Numbered from the stretch's first letter, positions 1 through 9,500 are shown. The stretch: 64,000 nucleotides of DNA from Sinanaerobacter chloroacetimidivorans (GCF_018128545.1 NZ_JAGSND010000005.1:161468-225467); one strand, 5' to 3'. A program made the numbers and translations. The notes: a model not told the origin generated them from the sequence alone.

Positions 1-70
1 GATAAAAATATGCAGAGCTCTTGATTGCGACCTCAAAGAAATAATGGAACTAATCAAGGAGGATAAATAA
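1..70 (+). CDS. C-terminal end of a small Cro/CI-type HTH regulator (partial)
   Basis: Frame 2 is open from the window edge to a TAA at 68-70 and gives a tail reading ICRALDCDLKEIMELIKEDK. The pattern KICRALxCDxxxIME is the usual C-terminal helix of short Cro/CI-like (HTH_26) repressors; this is a family resemblance, and the DNA-binding helices lie outside the window. The stop abuts the hsdM ATG at 71 and the hsdM ribosome-binding site lies inside this gene, so the two are probably co-transcribed. It may act as a controller of the restriction-modification operon, which is inference. With only 22 residues visible the assignment is tentative. Confidence 0.5.
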   Translation, partial: IKICRALDCDLKEIMELIKEDK

Positions 71-1573
71 ATGGCAAATGGAAATAACACAGCCAATATC
101 GGTTTTGAACAACAAATCTGGGCAGCTGCAGATATTTTACGTGGCAACATGGATGCGGCCGAATACAAACATGTCGTCCTTGGGCTTATTTTCCTAAAGT
201 ATATTTCCGACAAGTTCGAGGAACGTTACCAGGAACTTGAAGCTGATGATGACGACGTTGAGGATAAGGATGCCTACTCGGAAGTAAATGTTTTTTTCGT
301 TCCACCCTCTGCTCGCTGGAGTGTTATTTCCGAAGCAGCTCATAAGGAGGAGATTGGTTCAGTTATCGATGATGCGATGCGGGCAATTGAAAAAGAAAAC
401 AAGCGGCTGAAAGACATACTTCCGAAAAACTATTCCCGTAGTGAATTAGATAAACGTCGTCTTGGGAATGTAGTGGATCTGTTTACCAATATTCAAATGG
501 TTGACCATGGAAGTGACAAAGATCTTCTTGGCCGTGCATATGAATATTGTCTTTCCAAATTTGCTGAACAGGAAGGCAAACGAGCAGGCGAATTCTTTAC
601 ACCATCTTGTGTCGTAAGAACACTTGTTGAAGTTCTACAGCCGTTTAAAGGGCGTGTATACGACCCTTGTTGCGGCTCGGGTGGCATGTTTGTTCAATCT
701 GCTGACTTTGTTAAACATCACTCGGGTAATATCAACAACTTGTCTGTATTCGGTCAAGACTCCAACCCCACAACTCGTAAGATGGCTCTAATGAACCTTG
801 CTATTCATGGTATTGAAGCAGACCTTGGAGGTTACAATGCAGATACTTTTCACAAAGATCTGCATCCACAATTAAAAGCAGACTACATCCTAGCGAACCC
901 ACCGTTCAACCTTTCTGATTGGAATGATGGCTCCCTTAATGACGATCCGCGCTGGAAATATGGTCTGCCACCCTCAGGAAATGCGAACTTTGCATGGTTG
1001 CAACACATGATTCATCATCTGTCACCAAACGGGAAAATCGGTATGGTCCTTGCAAACGGATCGCTTTCATCTCAAAGTGGTGGTGAGGGTGATATCCGTC
1101 GCAGAATTTTAGAAGATGATCTGGTGGAAGCCATTATTGCCATGCCTACTCAGCTATTCTACACAACCCAGATTCCAGTTTCTCTGTGGTTCATCAGCCG
1201 AAACAAAAAGCAGAAAGGCAAGACGCTGTTTATCGATGCCCGTAAAATGGGGACGATGGTCAATCGCCGCTTACGCGAGATGACCACGGAAGACATAGCC
1301 AAGATTGCTGCCACTTTTGAGGCCTTCGATGAAGGAAAACTTGAAGATATAAAGGGTTTCTGCGCCGCTGTTACTACGGAAGATATTGCAAAGCAAGACT
1401 ACATACTCACACCTGGGAGGTACGTCGGTATTGAGGAGCAGGAAGACGACGGCGAGCCGTTTGAGGAGAAGATGGTACGGCTGACAAGTGAACTGTCCGA
1501 GATGTTCAAACGTTCGCATGAGTTAGAGGATGAAATTCGCAGAAGACTGGGGGCATTTGGATATGAAATCTAA
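71..1573 (+). CDS. hsdM: Type I restriction-modification system DNA methyltransferase subunit HsdM
   Basis: This 500-residue protein is the SAM-dependent N6-adenine methyltransferase subunit of a type I restriction-modification complex. The N-terminal helical HsdM domain (about 10-140) precedes the methylase core. The SAM-binding motif VYDPCCGSGG lies near residue 196 and the catalytic NPPF near 276-279. The ATG at 71 follows AAGGAGG with good spacing. HsdM needs an HsdS subunit for target recognition, and its last 11 bases overlap the first hsdS, as usual for translational coupling. It should serve both specificity subunits in this locus as well as HsdR at 6575. Length and motifs look complete. 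Confidence 0.97.
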   Translation: MANGNNTANIGFEQQIWAAADILRGNMDAAEYKHVVLGLIFLKYISDKFEERYQELEADDDDVEDKDAYSEVNVFFVPPSARWSVISEAAHKEEIGSVIDDAMRAIEKENKRLKDILPKNYSRSELDKRRLGNVVDLFTNIQMVDHGSDKDLLGRAYEYCLSKFAEQEGKRAGEFFTPSCVVRTLVEVLQPFKGRVYDPCCGSGGMFVQSADFVKHHSGNINNLSVFGQDSNPTTRKMALMNLAIHGIEADLGGYNADTFHKDLHPQLKADYILANPPFNLSDWNDGSLNDDPRWKYGLPPSGNANFAWLQHMIHHLSPNGKIGMVLANGSLSSQSGGEGDIRRRILEDDLVEAIIAMPTQLFYTTQIPVSLWFISRNKKQKGKTLFIDARKMGTMVNRRLREMTTEDIAKIAATFEAFDEGKLEDIKGFCAAVTTEDIAKQDYILTPGRYVGIEEQEDDGEPFEEKMVRLTSELSEMFKRSHELEDEIRRRLGAFGYEI

Positions 1574-2153
1574 ACTCTCAGAAAATATCGACCTTATAGG
1601 CGGTGGCACGCCCAAAACAAGCGTCCCTGAATACTGGGGTGGTGACATCCCGTGGCTTTCAGTCAAGGATTTTAACGATGATAGCCGTTATGTTTACTCT
1701 ACCGAAAAAAAAATTACTGAAGCGGGTTTGGCGAATAGCTCAACAAAGCTACTTAATGTGGACGACATAATTATTTCGGCACGTGGCACAGTCGGTGAGC
1801 TTGCTATGATTCCTTTTCCGATGGCGTTTAACCAGTCATGCTATGGAATACGGGGAAAGAAAGGCAAGGTTATTCAGACGTACCTATACTATCTACTAAA
1901 AGACAGTATCCGCCTTCTGAAGAGGCAGACGCACGGTTCGGTATTTGACACGATTACGAGGGATACATTTGCCAACATTTATGTAGACTTTCCTTCCCTC
2001 GCTGAACAGCAGATGATTGCCGACACGCTTTCTGCGCTTGATGCTCGGATTGCTGAAAACAGAAAGATAAATCATCATTTAGTGTCGACGAGATCGGCAA
2101 CGGACAGCTCGCCGGACATCAGCCGAGGTAAAAGCGAATCGCGGGCGGCTTGA
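1563..2153 (+). CDS. hsdS: Type I specificity subunit HsdS, 5' half (TRD1 plus central helix), cut by an inversion
   Basis: The ATG at 1563 overlaps the end of hsdM. About 150 residues form a target-recognition domain, starting with GGGTPKTSVPEYW and PWLSVKDF, a common HsdS opening. It is followed by the spacer helix, PSLAEQQMIADTLSALDARI, ending KINHHL. At NHHL (2068-2082) the frame runs into the reverse complement of an hsdS 3' end and stops 23 codons later. A normal HsdS has two such domains (about 400 residues); this one has 196. The missing half lies just downstream on the minus strand (2075-2736), and inverting 2068-2736 would restore a full gene. The half protein might still dimerise, as some truncated HsdS proteins are known to do. 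Confidence 0.9.
   Translation: MKSKLSENIDLIGGGTPKTSVPEYWGGDIPWLSVKDFNDDSRYVYSTEKKITEAGLANSSTKLLNVDDIIISARGTVGELAMIPFPMAFNQSCYGIRGKKGKVIQTYLYYLLKDSIRLLKRQTHGSVFDTITRDTFANIYVDFPSLAEQQMIADTLSALDARIAENRKINHHLVSTRSATDSSPDISRGKSESRAA
2068..2082 (+). repeat. hsdS recombination site 1, forward orientation
   Basis: The 15-mer taaatcatcatttag reads forward here. It contains the dyad TAAAT-catc-ATTTA, two 5-bp arms around an asymmetric 4-bp spacer that gives the site direction. It encodes NHHL at the end of the HsdS central helix. Exact copies are at 2722-2736 (reverse), 4322-4336 (forward) and 5006-5020 (reverse). A recombinase gene lies between copies 2 and 3. Confidence 0.85.
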
Positions 2154-2736
2154 AGATTACAGCTTTCCGCATAATTCGCTTCGATGGTAGCGTCCATCGG
2201 GTTAACCAGTTCCTCAAATTGACGAAGCACTTTGTCAGAAGGGATAAGCACAGGGAGGGTTGCCATATCGTTTTTATTAATAGAACCAAATACCGTGCCT
2301 TCACCGTTGAACATATCAAGTTGTTGCTTCAAGGCAAACATCGTGTAGAGGATAAACGACGGACAGCTGTTGTTGCTTTGGATACCCGACAAGCCACGAC
2401 CAAGGCAACAGGATTCATAGGCAACGTTCACATCTCCAACAGGGGCGCGAACGCTCATAAGCACATCACCTTTTGCCGCCATTCGCTTGGGTTGCGTTGT
2501 GAACAGGCGGCGAGTTGGAAAGCGAGAGCCAAACTCGGCACGACCCTGATAAAAGACAGTCCCGATGCCATCTTCGTTGTAACTCGACCCTTCTGGAGAT
2601 TGCCCCATAGTGATGGTGGCTATCTCGCTGAGTGTACCTTCCCTCCAATCGTCGGGCATTACGTACCCGAACGGCTCGAAGTCAACGAACCACGACTTAA
2701 AAATGGCCTGCGCTATCTGCTCTAAATGATGATTTA
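2075..2736 (-). CDS. hsdS: Inverted, silent hsdS 3' half (second target-recognition domain)
   Basis: Read on the minus strand from site 2 this encodes NHHLEQIAQAIFKSWFVDFE, then a target-recognition domain starting DDWREGTLSEIATITMGQS, then the C-terminal helix and a tail DSLLPRLMSGELSVADL. This is the second half of an HsdS subunit, and it matches the layout of the second half of the intact hsdS at 3793. The recognition parts differ while the ends agree. No start codon or ribosome-binding site fits a functional gene in this orientation; the upstream extension to 2806 is not HsdS-like. Flipping 2068-2736 would join it in frame to the half gene at 1563. Confidence 0.88.
2722..2736 (-). repeat. 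hsdS recombination site 2, reverse orientation
   Basis: Exact reverse complement of site 1. The region downstream of it on the minus strand is about 80% identical over 100 bases with the region after site 3 (4322). Sites 1 and 2 bound the 669-bp invertible segment carrying the silent hsdS half. Confidence 0.85.
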
Positions 2737-2786
2737 CCGCTCCTCCTGCCAGCAATATACAAAATAGATGAAAGGCAGGAATTATT

Positions 2787-3779
2787 TTGAAGGATAAACT
2801 AATCACACAAATTCAAGTAAGAATGGCTTCGACGCTTAATATGGAGCAATTAGAGGAACTCAGACGGGTGCTGACATACGCCTTTGACGGAGTCGATATA
2901 ACTGAAAAAGAGGCTCTAGAACCGACAGATGCTAATAATAACGGAGGAATGTTGGACGTGTTTATTGCCGCAAAACGAATAGAAGGCTGTAGTGACAAAT
3001 CGCTGAAATATTACACCTTCACTGTCCGACAAATGCTTAATAGCATTGGTAAGCATTTTCGTGAAATCAGTACAGACGACCTTCGCGGGTATTTGGCTGA
3101 CTATCAAAAATTTCGCGGATCTTCCAAAGTGACGATTGACAATATGAGGCGTATTTTTAGTAGTTTTTTTGGTTGGCTTGAAGATGAGGACTACATACTA
3201 AAAAGCCCTGTGCGCCGAATTCATAAAATAAAGACTGACAAACCGATAAAAGAAACCATCAGTGATGAAGGCTTGGAACTACTCCGTGACGCTTGCGATC
3301 AAATTCGTGATCTTGCAATAGTTGATCTCCTCGCATCGACAGGAATGCGTGTAGGTGAATTGGTGAACCTAAACCGAGGGGACATGAATTTCCATGAGCG
3401 GGAATGTGTTGTATTAGGCAAAGGAGGCAGCGAACGAATGGTCTACTTCGATGCCCGAACTAAAATTCACCTGCTAAATTATTTAGAAAGCAGAGATGAC
3501 AATAACCCTGCTTTGTTCGTTTCCTTGAACCAGCCCCGTGAGCGGTTGCTTATCGGCGGGGTGGAAACACGGCTCAGGAAAATAGGCAAGCGGGCTGATT
3601 TGAATAAGGTTCATCCGCATAAGTTCCGTCGGACTCTAGCAACACGGGCAATCGACAAAGGTATGCCCATTGAGCAAGTACAGCGGTTACTTGGTCATGT
3701 GAAGATAGACACGACGATGCATTACGCGATGGTTAATCAGTCAAATGTAAAGAATTCACATAGAAAGTTTATTGGTTAG
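2787..3779 (+). CDS. Tyrosine recombinase (probable hsdS invertase)
   Basis: This 330-residue phage-integrase-family tyrosine recombinase has an N-terminal SAM-like core-binding domain (about 55-140) and a C-terminal catalytic domain. The catalytic arginine lies in STGMRVGELVNL, the His-x-x-Arg box in HPHKFRRTLATRA, the second histidine in LLGHVKIDTTMHY and the nucleophile tyrosine in MHYAMV. The TTG start at 2787 follows GGCAGGA at 2774-2780; an ATG at 2823 is the alternative. It sits between two hsdS loci with 15-bp sites on both sides, the arrangement known for phase-variable type I systems, so its substrate is very probably those sites. Its stop lies 13 bases before the next hsdS. Confidence 0.93.
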   Translation: MKDKLITQIQVRMASTLNMEQLEELRRVLTYAFDGVDITEKEALEPTDANNNGGMLDVFIAAKRIEGCSDKSLKYYTFTVRQMLNSIGKHFREISTDDLRGYLADYQKFRGSSKVTIDNMRRIFSSFFGWLEDEDYILKSPVRRIHKIKTDKPIKETISDEGLELLRDACDQIRDLAIVDLLASTGMRVGELVNLNRGDMNFHERECVVLGKGGSERMVYFDARTKIHLLNYLESRDDNNPALFVSLNQPRERLLIGGVETRLRKIGKRADLNKVHPHKFRRTLATRAIDKGMPIEQVQRLLGHVKIDTTMHYAMVNQSNVKNSHRKFIG

Positions 3780-3792
3780 GAGGAAAATGGTA

Positions 3793-5013
3793 GTGTCTCA
3801 AGACTGGAAGATCACACGAATAAGTGATATATGCAAAACAAACCCCAATACCTACTCTGTGTCAGAGAAGTGGTCATATGTTAATTATCTGGACACGGGG
3901 AGCATTACGGAAAATAGTGTCAGTGAGATTCAGCACCTTGTAATAGGGAGGGACACCCTGCCGAGCAGGGCACGACGTAAAGTCGTCGTAGATGATATCC
4001 TATATTCGACGGTACGTCCTAACCAAAGGCATTACGGCATTGTTAAGGATGTGGTGCCGAACATGCTTGTTTCCACAGGTTTTGCGGTCATAAGGGTAGA
4101 CAAGGCAAAGGCTGATGCTGATTATCTATATTATTACTTGACACAAAACGACATCGTAGATGGCTTACACGCCATAGGCGAACAGAGTGTTTCGGCTTAT
4201 CCATCCATTAAACCTTCCGACATTGAGAGTATAGAGCTGCTTTTGCCATCACTCCCAGAACAGGTTGAGATTGGGCGAACTCTTAAAGCTCTTGACGACA
4301 AAATTGCCAACAATACTAAGATAAATCATCATTTAGAGCAGATGGCACAGGCCATCTTCAAGTCGTGGTTTGTGGACTTCGAGCCGTTTGGCGGGGAAAT
4401 GCCTGCCGATTGGAGAGATGGCACGATTTCCGACTTGGGCGATGTCATTGGTGGCAGTACGCCATCTAAAGCGAAGCCCGAATACTACACCGAGCACGGC
4501 ATCGCTTGGATAACGCCCAAAGATTTGTCCGTCAATAAGAGTAAGTTCATCACTCACGGAGCTGACGACATCACAGAACTTGGGCTTCGCAACAGCAGCG
4601 CAAGGCTTATGCCACGAGGAACTGTCCTTTTCAGTTCCAGAGCGCCTATCGGTTACATCGCTATTGCGAGCGGCGAGGTTTGCACAAATCAGGGCTTCAA
4701 GTCTATCGTTCCGAAAGAAAGTGTCGGCACTGCTTTCATTTACTACTTCCTGATTGAAAACCTTCAGAGCATTGAGAATATGGCTTCGGGTTCGACTTTT
4801 AAAGAAGTATCGGGAACAACAATGAAAGGCATTCCCGCTGTTATCCCTGATGATGACACGCTTCGCCGTTTTCAAGAAGAATGCACCCCCATTTTCGCGA
4901 AGCAAGAGTTACTCGAAGCTGAGAATGCTCGTCTTGCCGAAATTCGTGACAGTCTCTTACCCCGCTTGATGTCTGGTGAGTTGTCGGTTGTCGACCTCGG
5001 TGACGCTAAATGA
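3793..5013 (+). CDS. hsdS: Type I specificity subunit HsdS (second, complete copy)
   Basis: About 406 residues with the full two-domain HsdS layout. The first target-recognition domain covers about 1-150 and the central helix, SLPEQVEIGRTLKALDDKI, ends in KINHHLEQMAQAIFKSWF. The second recognition domain (about 205-375) begins GGSTPSKAKPEYY, and the C-terminal helix ends DSLLPRLMSGELSVVDLGDAK. AGGAGG at 3778-3783 is 3 bases before an ATG at 3787 and 9 before GTG 3793, so GTG is preferred. Sites 3 and 4 lie at the mid-gene junction and over the stop codon, so the second domain (4322-5020) is also bounded by inverted sites. This is the only intact specificity subunit in the state sequenced. Confidence 0.95.
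   Translation: MSQDWKITRISDICKTNPNTYSVSEKWSYVNYLDTGSITENSVSEIQHLVIGRDTLPSRARRKVVVDDILYSTVRPNQRHYGIVKDVVPNMLVSTGFAVIRVDKAKADADYLYYYLTQNDIVDGLHAIGEQSVSAYPSIKPSDIESIELLLPSLPEQVEIGRTLKALDDKIANNTKINHHLEQMAQAIFKSWFVDFEPFGGEMPADWRDGTISDLGDVIGGSTPSKAKPEYYTEHGIAWITPKDLSVNKSKFITHGADDITELGLRNSSARLMPRGTVLFSSRAPIGYIAIASGEVCTNQGFKSIVPKESVGTAFIYYFLIENLQSIENMASGSTFKEVSGTTMKGIPAVIPDDDTLRRFQEECTPIFAKQELLEAENARLAEIRDSLLPRLMSGELSVVDLGDAK
4322..4336 (+). repeat. hsdS recombination site 3, forward orientation
   Basis: Exact copy of taaatcatcatttag encoding NHHL inside the intact hsdS. It is a direct repeat of site 1, so recombination 1x3 would delete the recombinase and fuse the first recognition domain of copy one to the second of copy two. 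It is inverted relative to sites 2 and 4. Confidence 0.85.
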
Positions 5014-5020
5014 TGATTTA
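5006..5020 (-). repeat. hsdS recombination site 4, reverse orientation
   Basis: Exact reverse complement of the 15-mer, overlapping the TGA stop of the intact hsdS (aaa tga within the site). Sites 3 and 4 bound a second potentially invertible 699-bp segment. Confidence 0.82.
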
Positions 5021-5044
5021 CCAAACTGCGAAAGGAGGCCGCCG

Positions 5045-6541
5045 ATGGGCAAATTCAATTTCTACTATGACGAATCCGAGCATAGCAGGAAGATTAACCA
5101 CAAAACAATAACTGCGGAGAATTACTCCGACAGTTTTATCGCGGTTATCGTTGGCTGGCTCTCTGAGAATCAAGCCAGTTTGTATGAAAGGTATGGCGCA
5201 TTTGAAGAAAAGTATCAGCACAGGCAGTCCGATGGCGAATTGAAGAGCAATACTATCAAGCAAAGTAAACTGAAAAGTGGTTTTGCATCGTTGAACAATG
5301 ACAATCTTTCTTTGCTGGAAGACTTCTTGGGTTTGTTCGATGAAAGAATCTTTGTCTACTATGCAGTCATAAGTAAAATTGAATATATCATCCGTCAGCT
5401 ATTTGAAGATTACGAAAATACCTTTTTCGTGGACATGGACGCGATGAAATATTCAATCACGAAGGCATTAGTCTTGTATCAGCCAAGCGACATTATGGCG
5501 GGGCTATATGAGAACACGGGCGAACTGATCGCTTTGTTGAAGAGCTTCTTTTCAGCTCAGATAGAAAAGGATAAGGCAAATGAAACGCTGAAGCAAATGG
5601 AAATTGAGCAATTTAGCCAAATTCTTATGATTTTAGATGATATATCTACGATTAGAACAATCGACTGGAATTACGACATCTCTTTCGTAGGCTTCAAAAA
5701 ATATCTGGCTGAAAAAGCTATTCATACCTATTCGCTAACCATTGACAAGGAAGGTGAAAAGGGGAATACGGTTAAAGCAGCGGAACGTGTGGGCTTATTT
5801 CCGGTAACCGAAGCCGATTCGTTGACCTCCTGCGGGATTCGCATGGCAGATTTGTTAGCAGGGGTCATTTCCAAATTGCTTAAGGCGCTACGTAGTACGC
5901 TGCGCTATACCTCGCCAGAAGAGCAGGTAAACAAGAAGATTCTTGATAAAAGCTGGTTCGTGCTAAACGAACGACAGCTTGCCCTTTACAAAAAGATGTA
6001 TCAAGTTGCAGTCGAATTGAATAAGGCTTGGTATAAGTCGTATGCAGGAACCTATTCAGACGACTTTATTGTGTTTATTGCTCTCTTGAGGTTTATGAAT
6101 CATTTCGAGTCAGCAGAAGAGATAAAGAAAGATCTTGAAATGCAAGGCGAATACTTTAACGCTTATACTTGCGAAAGCCTGGCTGACTATTTTGAACGTA
6201 TGCGGAATAAACTTCCAATTGATCCTGTGGTCGACACCACAAAAGACTATTTCTATAACCAACGTGGTGCAAAGGTTTATTTCGATACGAGCAGGCAGCC
6301 AATGCTTGTCATTAAAAGCGGCCTACAAATATGCAACGTTTTGTCGGTAGGCTTTAGCAAAGAGATGATTCCAATGATTACTGTAACAGAAGAGACTGAA
6401 GCAAAGTGCTATCGAATTCCAACGGAATTAACTGAATGGGCTATGACTTTGGTCGGATTTGCAAATTTGGGTGAGAACTTGTTTCCGTCTAAAATTATGT
6501 TTTCCAAGACCGAAGAAGGATATTTCGCAGATATTTTGTAA
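5045..6541 (+). CDS. DUF3800 domain protein within the hsd operon
   Basis: A 498-residue protein starting at ATG 5045, after AAAGGAGG at 5031-5038; the upstream in-frame extension overlaps hsdS and is rejected. The N-terminus FNFYYDESEH carries the YxDES signature of DUF3800, and RMADLLAGVISKLL near residue 285 matches the conserved C-terminal ADLxAG motif. DUF3800 is predicted to have an RNase H-like fold, with acidic residues D and E as likely metal ligands. Its role is not established, though it is often found with defence genes. About 150 extra C-terminal residues follow the domain. The gene is 31 bp downstream of hsdS and 33 bp upstream of hsdR, so it is probably translated with them. 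Confidence 0.8.
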   Translation: MGKFNFYYDESEHSRKINHKTITAENYSDSFIAVIVGWLSENQASLYERYGAFEEKYQHRQSDGELKSNTIKQSKLKSGFASLNNDNLSLLEDFLGLFDERIFVYYAVISKIEYIIRQLFEDYENTFFVDMDAMKYSITKALVLYQPSDIMAGLYENTGELIALLKSFFSAQIEKDKANETLKQMEIEQFSQILMILDDISTIRTIDWNYDISFVGFKKYLAEKAIHTYSLTIDKEGEKGNTVKAAERVGLFPVTEADSLTSCGIRMADLLAGVISKLLKALRSTLRYTSPEEQVNKKILDKSWFVLNERQLALYKKMYQVAVELNKAWYKSYAGTYSDDFIVFIALLRFMNHFESAEEIKKDLEMQGEYFNAYTCESLADYFERMRNKLPIDPVVDTTKDYFYNQRGAKVYFDTSRQPMLVIKSGLQICNVLSVGFSKEMIPMITVTEETEAKCYRIPTELTEWAMTLVGFANLGENLFPSKIMFSKTEEGYFADIL

Positions 6542-6574
6542 CGGAAGCTAATCAGTATAAAGGAGGTTAGCCGC

Positions 6575-9500
6575 ATGCCATATACCGAAGCAAATTATGA
6601 AAATGCTGTTTTAGAGGTGTTTCGCGACACCTTGGGGTACAGCCATATTTACGCACCTGATTTTGCCCGTGATTATACGGACCCGCTACACAAAGAGGAG
6701 TTGCTTGCTGCGTTGCATCGGGTAAATCCCCAGCTACCAGAAGTCGCACTTTACGAGGTTGCATATAAGTTGCGCAATTTTGAGGGTGGCACGGTATTGC
6801 AGAAGAACATCCAATTCATGGATTACCTCCAAAACGGGGTCTCGGTAAGTTACTTTGATAGTGGTGAACAGCGATCTTCTCTCGTTTATCTAGTCGACTT
6901 TAAAAATGTTGAACGGAACACTTTTACCGTTGCCAATCAATGGACCATAATTGAGAATAGCGAAAAGCGCCCTGACGTTATCGTATTCCTTAATGGTCTC
7001 CCTGTTGTAGTGCTTGAGCTCAAGTCGCCCAGTCGTGAGGAAACGGATGCGAGTGAAGCATTCTTGCAACTTCGTAACTATATGCATGAGATACCATCGC
7101 TGTTTATATACAACGCCTTTCTAGTGATGAGTGATCTTGCCATCTCTAAAGCAGGAACTATCACGGCAGGTGAAGACCGCTTTATGGAATGGAAAACAAA
7201 AGACGGTAGCTATGAAAATACACAGTATGCTCAATTTGATACATTCCTTGAGGGAATATTTGAAAAGGAGCGACTGCTTGATATAATCAAGAATTTTATC
7301 TGTTTTTCCGGGGATGCTAAAATTCTTGGCGCGTACCATCAATATTTTGCTGTACGAAAAGCAGCCGCCTTTGCCATCAAAGCTACTGAGACGGACGGAA
7401 AGGGCGGTGTGTTTTGGCATACACAGGGCAGTGGTAAATCGCTATCCATGGTTTTCTATGCCCATCTTTTACAAGAAGTGCTAAACTCTCCCACGATCGT
7501 TGTATTGACAGATCGAAACGATCTTGATGATCAGCTTTTTGGCCAATTCGCAAAATGTGCGGGGTTTCTCCGTCAAACACCTCAACAGGCCGAAAGCAGA
7601 ACCCATTTGAAAGAATTGCTTGCTGGACGGCAGGCAAACGGCATTATCTTTACGACCGCACAGAAATTTGAGGAAAGCTCCGAGTTTTTATCTGACCGAC
7701 GTAATGTCATCGTCATAGCGGACGAAGCGCATCGCAGTCAGTTTATCGACGAAAGGGTTGACAGTCAGACCGGGCGGATTCAGAAGTCCTTTGGCCTTAT
7801 CATACGTGAAAGCCTACCTAATGCTACATACATAGGGTTTACAGGAACACCGATTTCCTCGAAAGATCGCTCCACCATTGAGGTTTTTGGAAACTATATA
7901 GACATTTATGATATGACCCAAGCTGTAGAAGACGGCGCAACACGTCCTGTGTATTACGAAAGCCGCGTGATCCACCTTAAGCTAGATGAGGATGTCTTGC
8001 ACCGTATCGACGCTGAATACGATCTTGTAGCGGAAAGCGCAGAGCCTTACCTTGTAGAAAAGAGCAAGAAAGAACTAGGTCAGATGGAAAGCATTCTCGG
8101 TGCGGACCAGACGATAACAGCTCTTTCCGTAGACATTATCAAGCACTATGAAGAAAACCGCCAATACGAACTGACAGGCAAGGCCATGATTGTTGCATAC
8201 TCTCGCGCCATCGGGATGAAAATTTACGATAAAATACTCCAGTTGCGCCCAGAATGGATAGAAAAAGTTGGCGTCGTCATGACGGATAGCAACAAAGATC
8301 CAGAAGAGTGGCGCAGTATCATTGGTAATAAACGTCGCCGTGATGAATTGGCCAAGAAATTCAAAGATGACAATGATCCAATGAAAATCGCTATTGTCGT
8401 AGACATGTGGCTAACGGGCTTTGATGTCCCTTCTCTTGCAACCATGTATGTCTATAAGCCTATGGCAGGACATAATTTGATGCAGGCCATAGCTCGAGTT
8501 AATCGGGTTTATAAGGATAAAGAAGGAGGATTGGTAGTCGATTATGTAGGAATAGCCTCAGCGCTGAAACAAGCAATGAATGACTACACCAACCGTGACA
8601 AGAGTAACTACGGCGATACGGACATTGCTAAGACTGCTTTGCCAAAATTCGTAGAAAAACTGGAGGTTTGCCGCGATCTGTTTTTTGGATTCGACTTTTC
8701 CAATTTTATGGATGAAAAGGCCACAGACCTAACTCGTGCTAAATCCATCAGCGGCGGAGTGAACTTTATTTCGGGAGTGGATAAAGAAAAACAACGTGAA
8801 TCGTTCATTAAAGAAGCAATGCTACTACGTCAGGCACTGTCTCTTTGTCGTTCGTTGCTGAAACCAGAACAACGCTATGAGGCAGCATTCTTCGAGGCAG
8901 TGCGTACTCTTCTGACCAGGTTGACCGGAGAAGGTAAGCCTTTATCACTGAAGGAAATTAACACTCGCATTAATGAACTTCTAAAGGCGAGCATTCAAAG
9001 TGAAGGTGTTATCAACTTATTTTCGGATATTGACACAGGGTTTTCTCTATTTGATCCTAAGTTCCTTGATGAAATCGCAAAGATGAAGGAACGCAATTTA
9101 GCCGTTGAAATTCTAAAAAAACTGCTTGCAGAGCAAGTCTCGCTATATCGTAGGACGAATCTTGTGAAATCTGAAAAGTTCTCAGATATGCTCTCTCGTG
9201 CAATGAAGGCGTACCTAAACGGTATGCTTTCCAATGAGGAAGTCATAACTGAACTGATGAAGATGGCAAAAGATATGGCAAACGCTCATGCACAAGGTGA
9301 TGCAATGGGATTGAGCGCTGAGGAACTGGCGTTCTATGACGCCCTAACCCGACCGGAAGCAGTCAAAGATTTCTATGAGAATAAGGATCTTGTTGAACTT
9401 ACCCACGAACTCACAGAAATGCTCCGCAAAAACCGCACCATAGACTGGCAGAAGAAAGAATCTGCCCGTGCAGGTATGAGGCGTATGGTCAAGAAACTTT

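Noticed and set aside
2150..2725. 191-codon plus-strand ORF
   Set aside because: It is antisense to the inverted hsdS half, whose protein is clearly HsdS-like; no ribosome-binding site and no recognisable domain.
2068..5020. CRISPR-like array from the four 15-bp repeats
   Set aside because: Only four copies, alternating orientation, spacing of hundreds of bases and location at hsdS domain ends; they are recombination sites.
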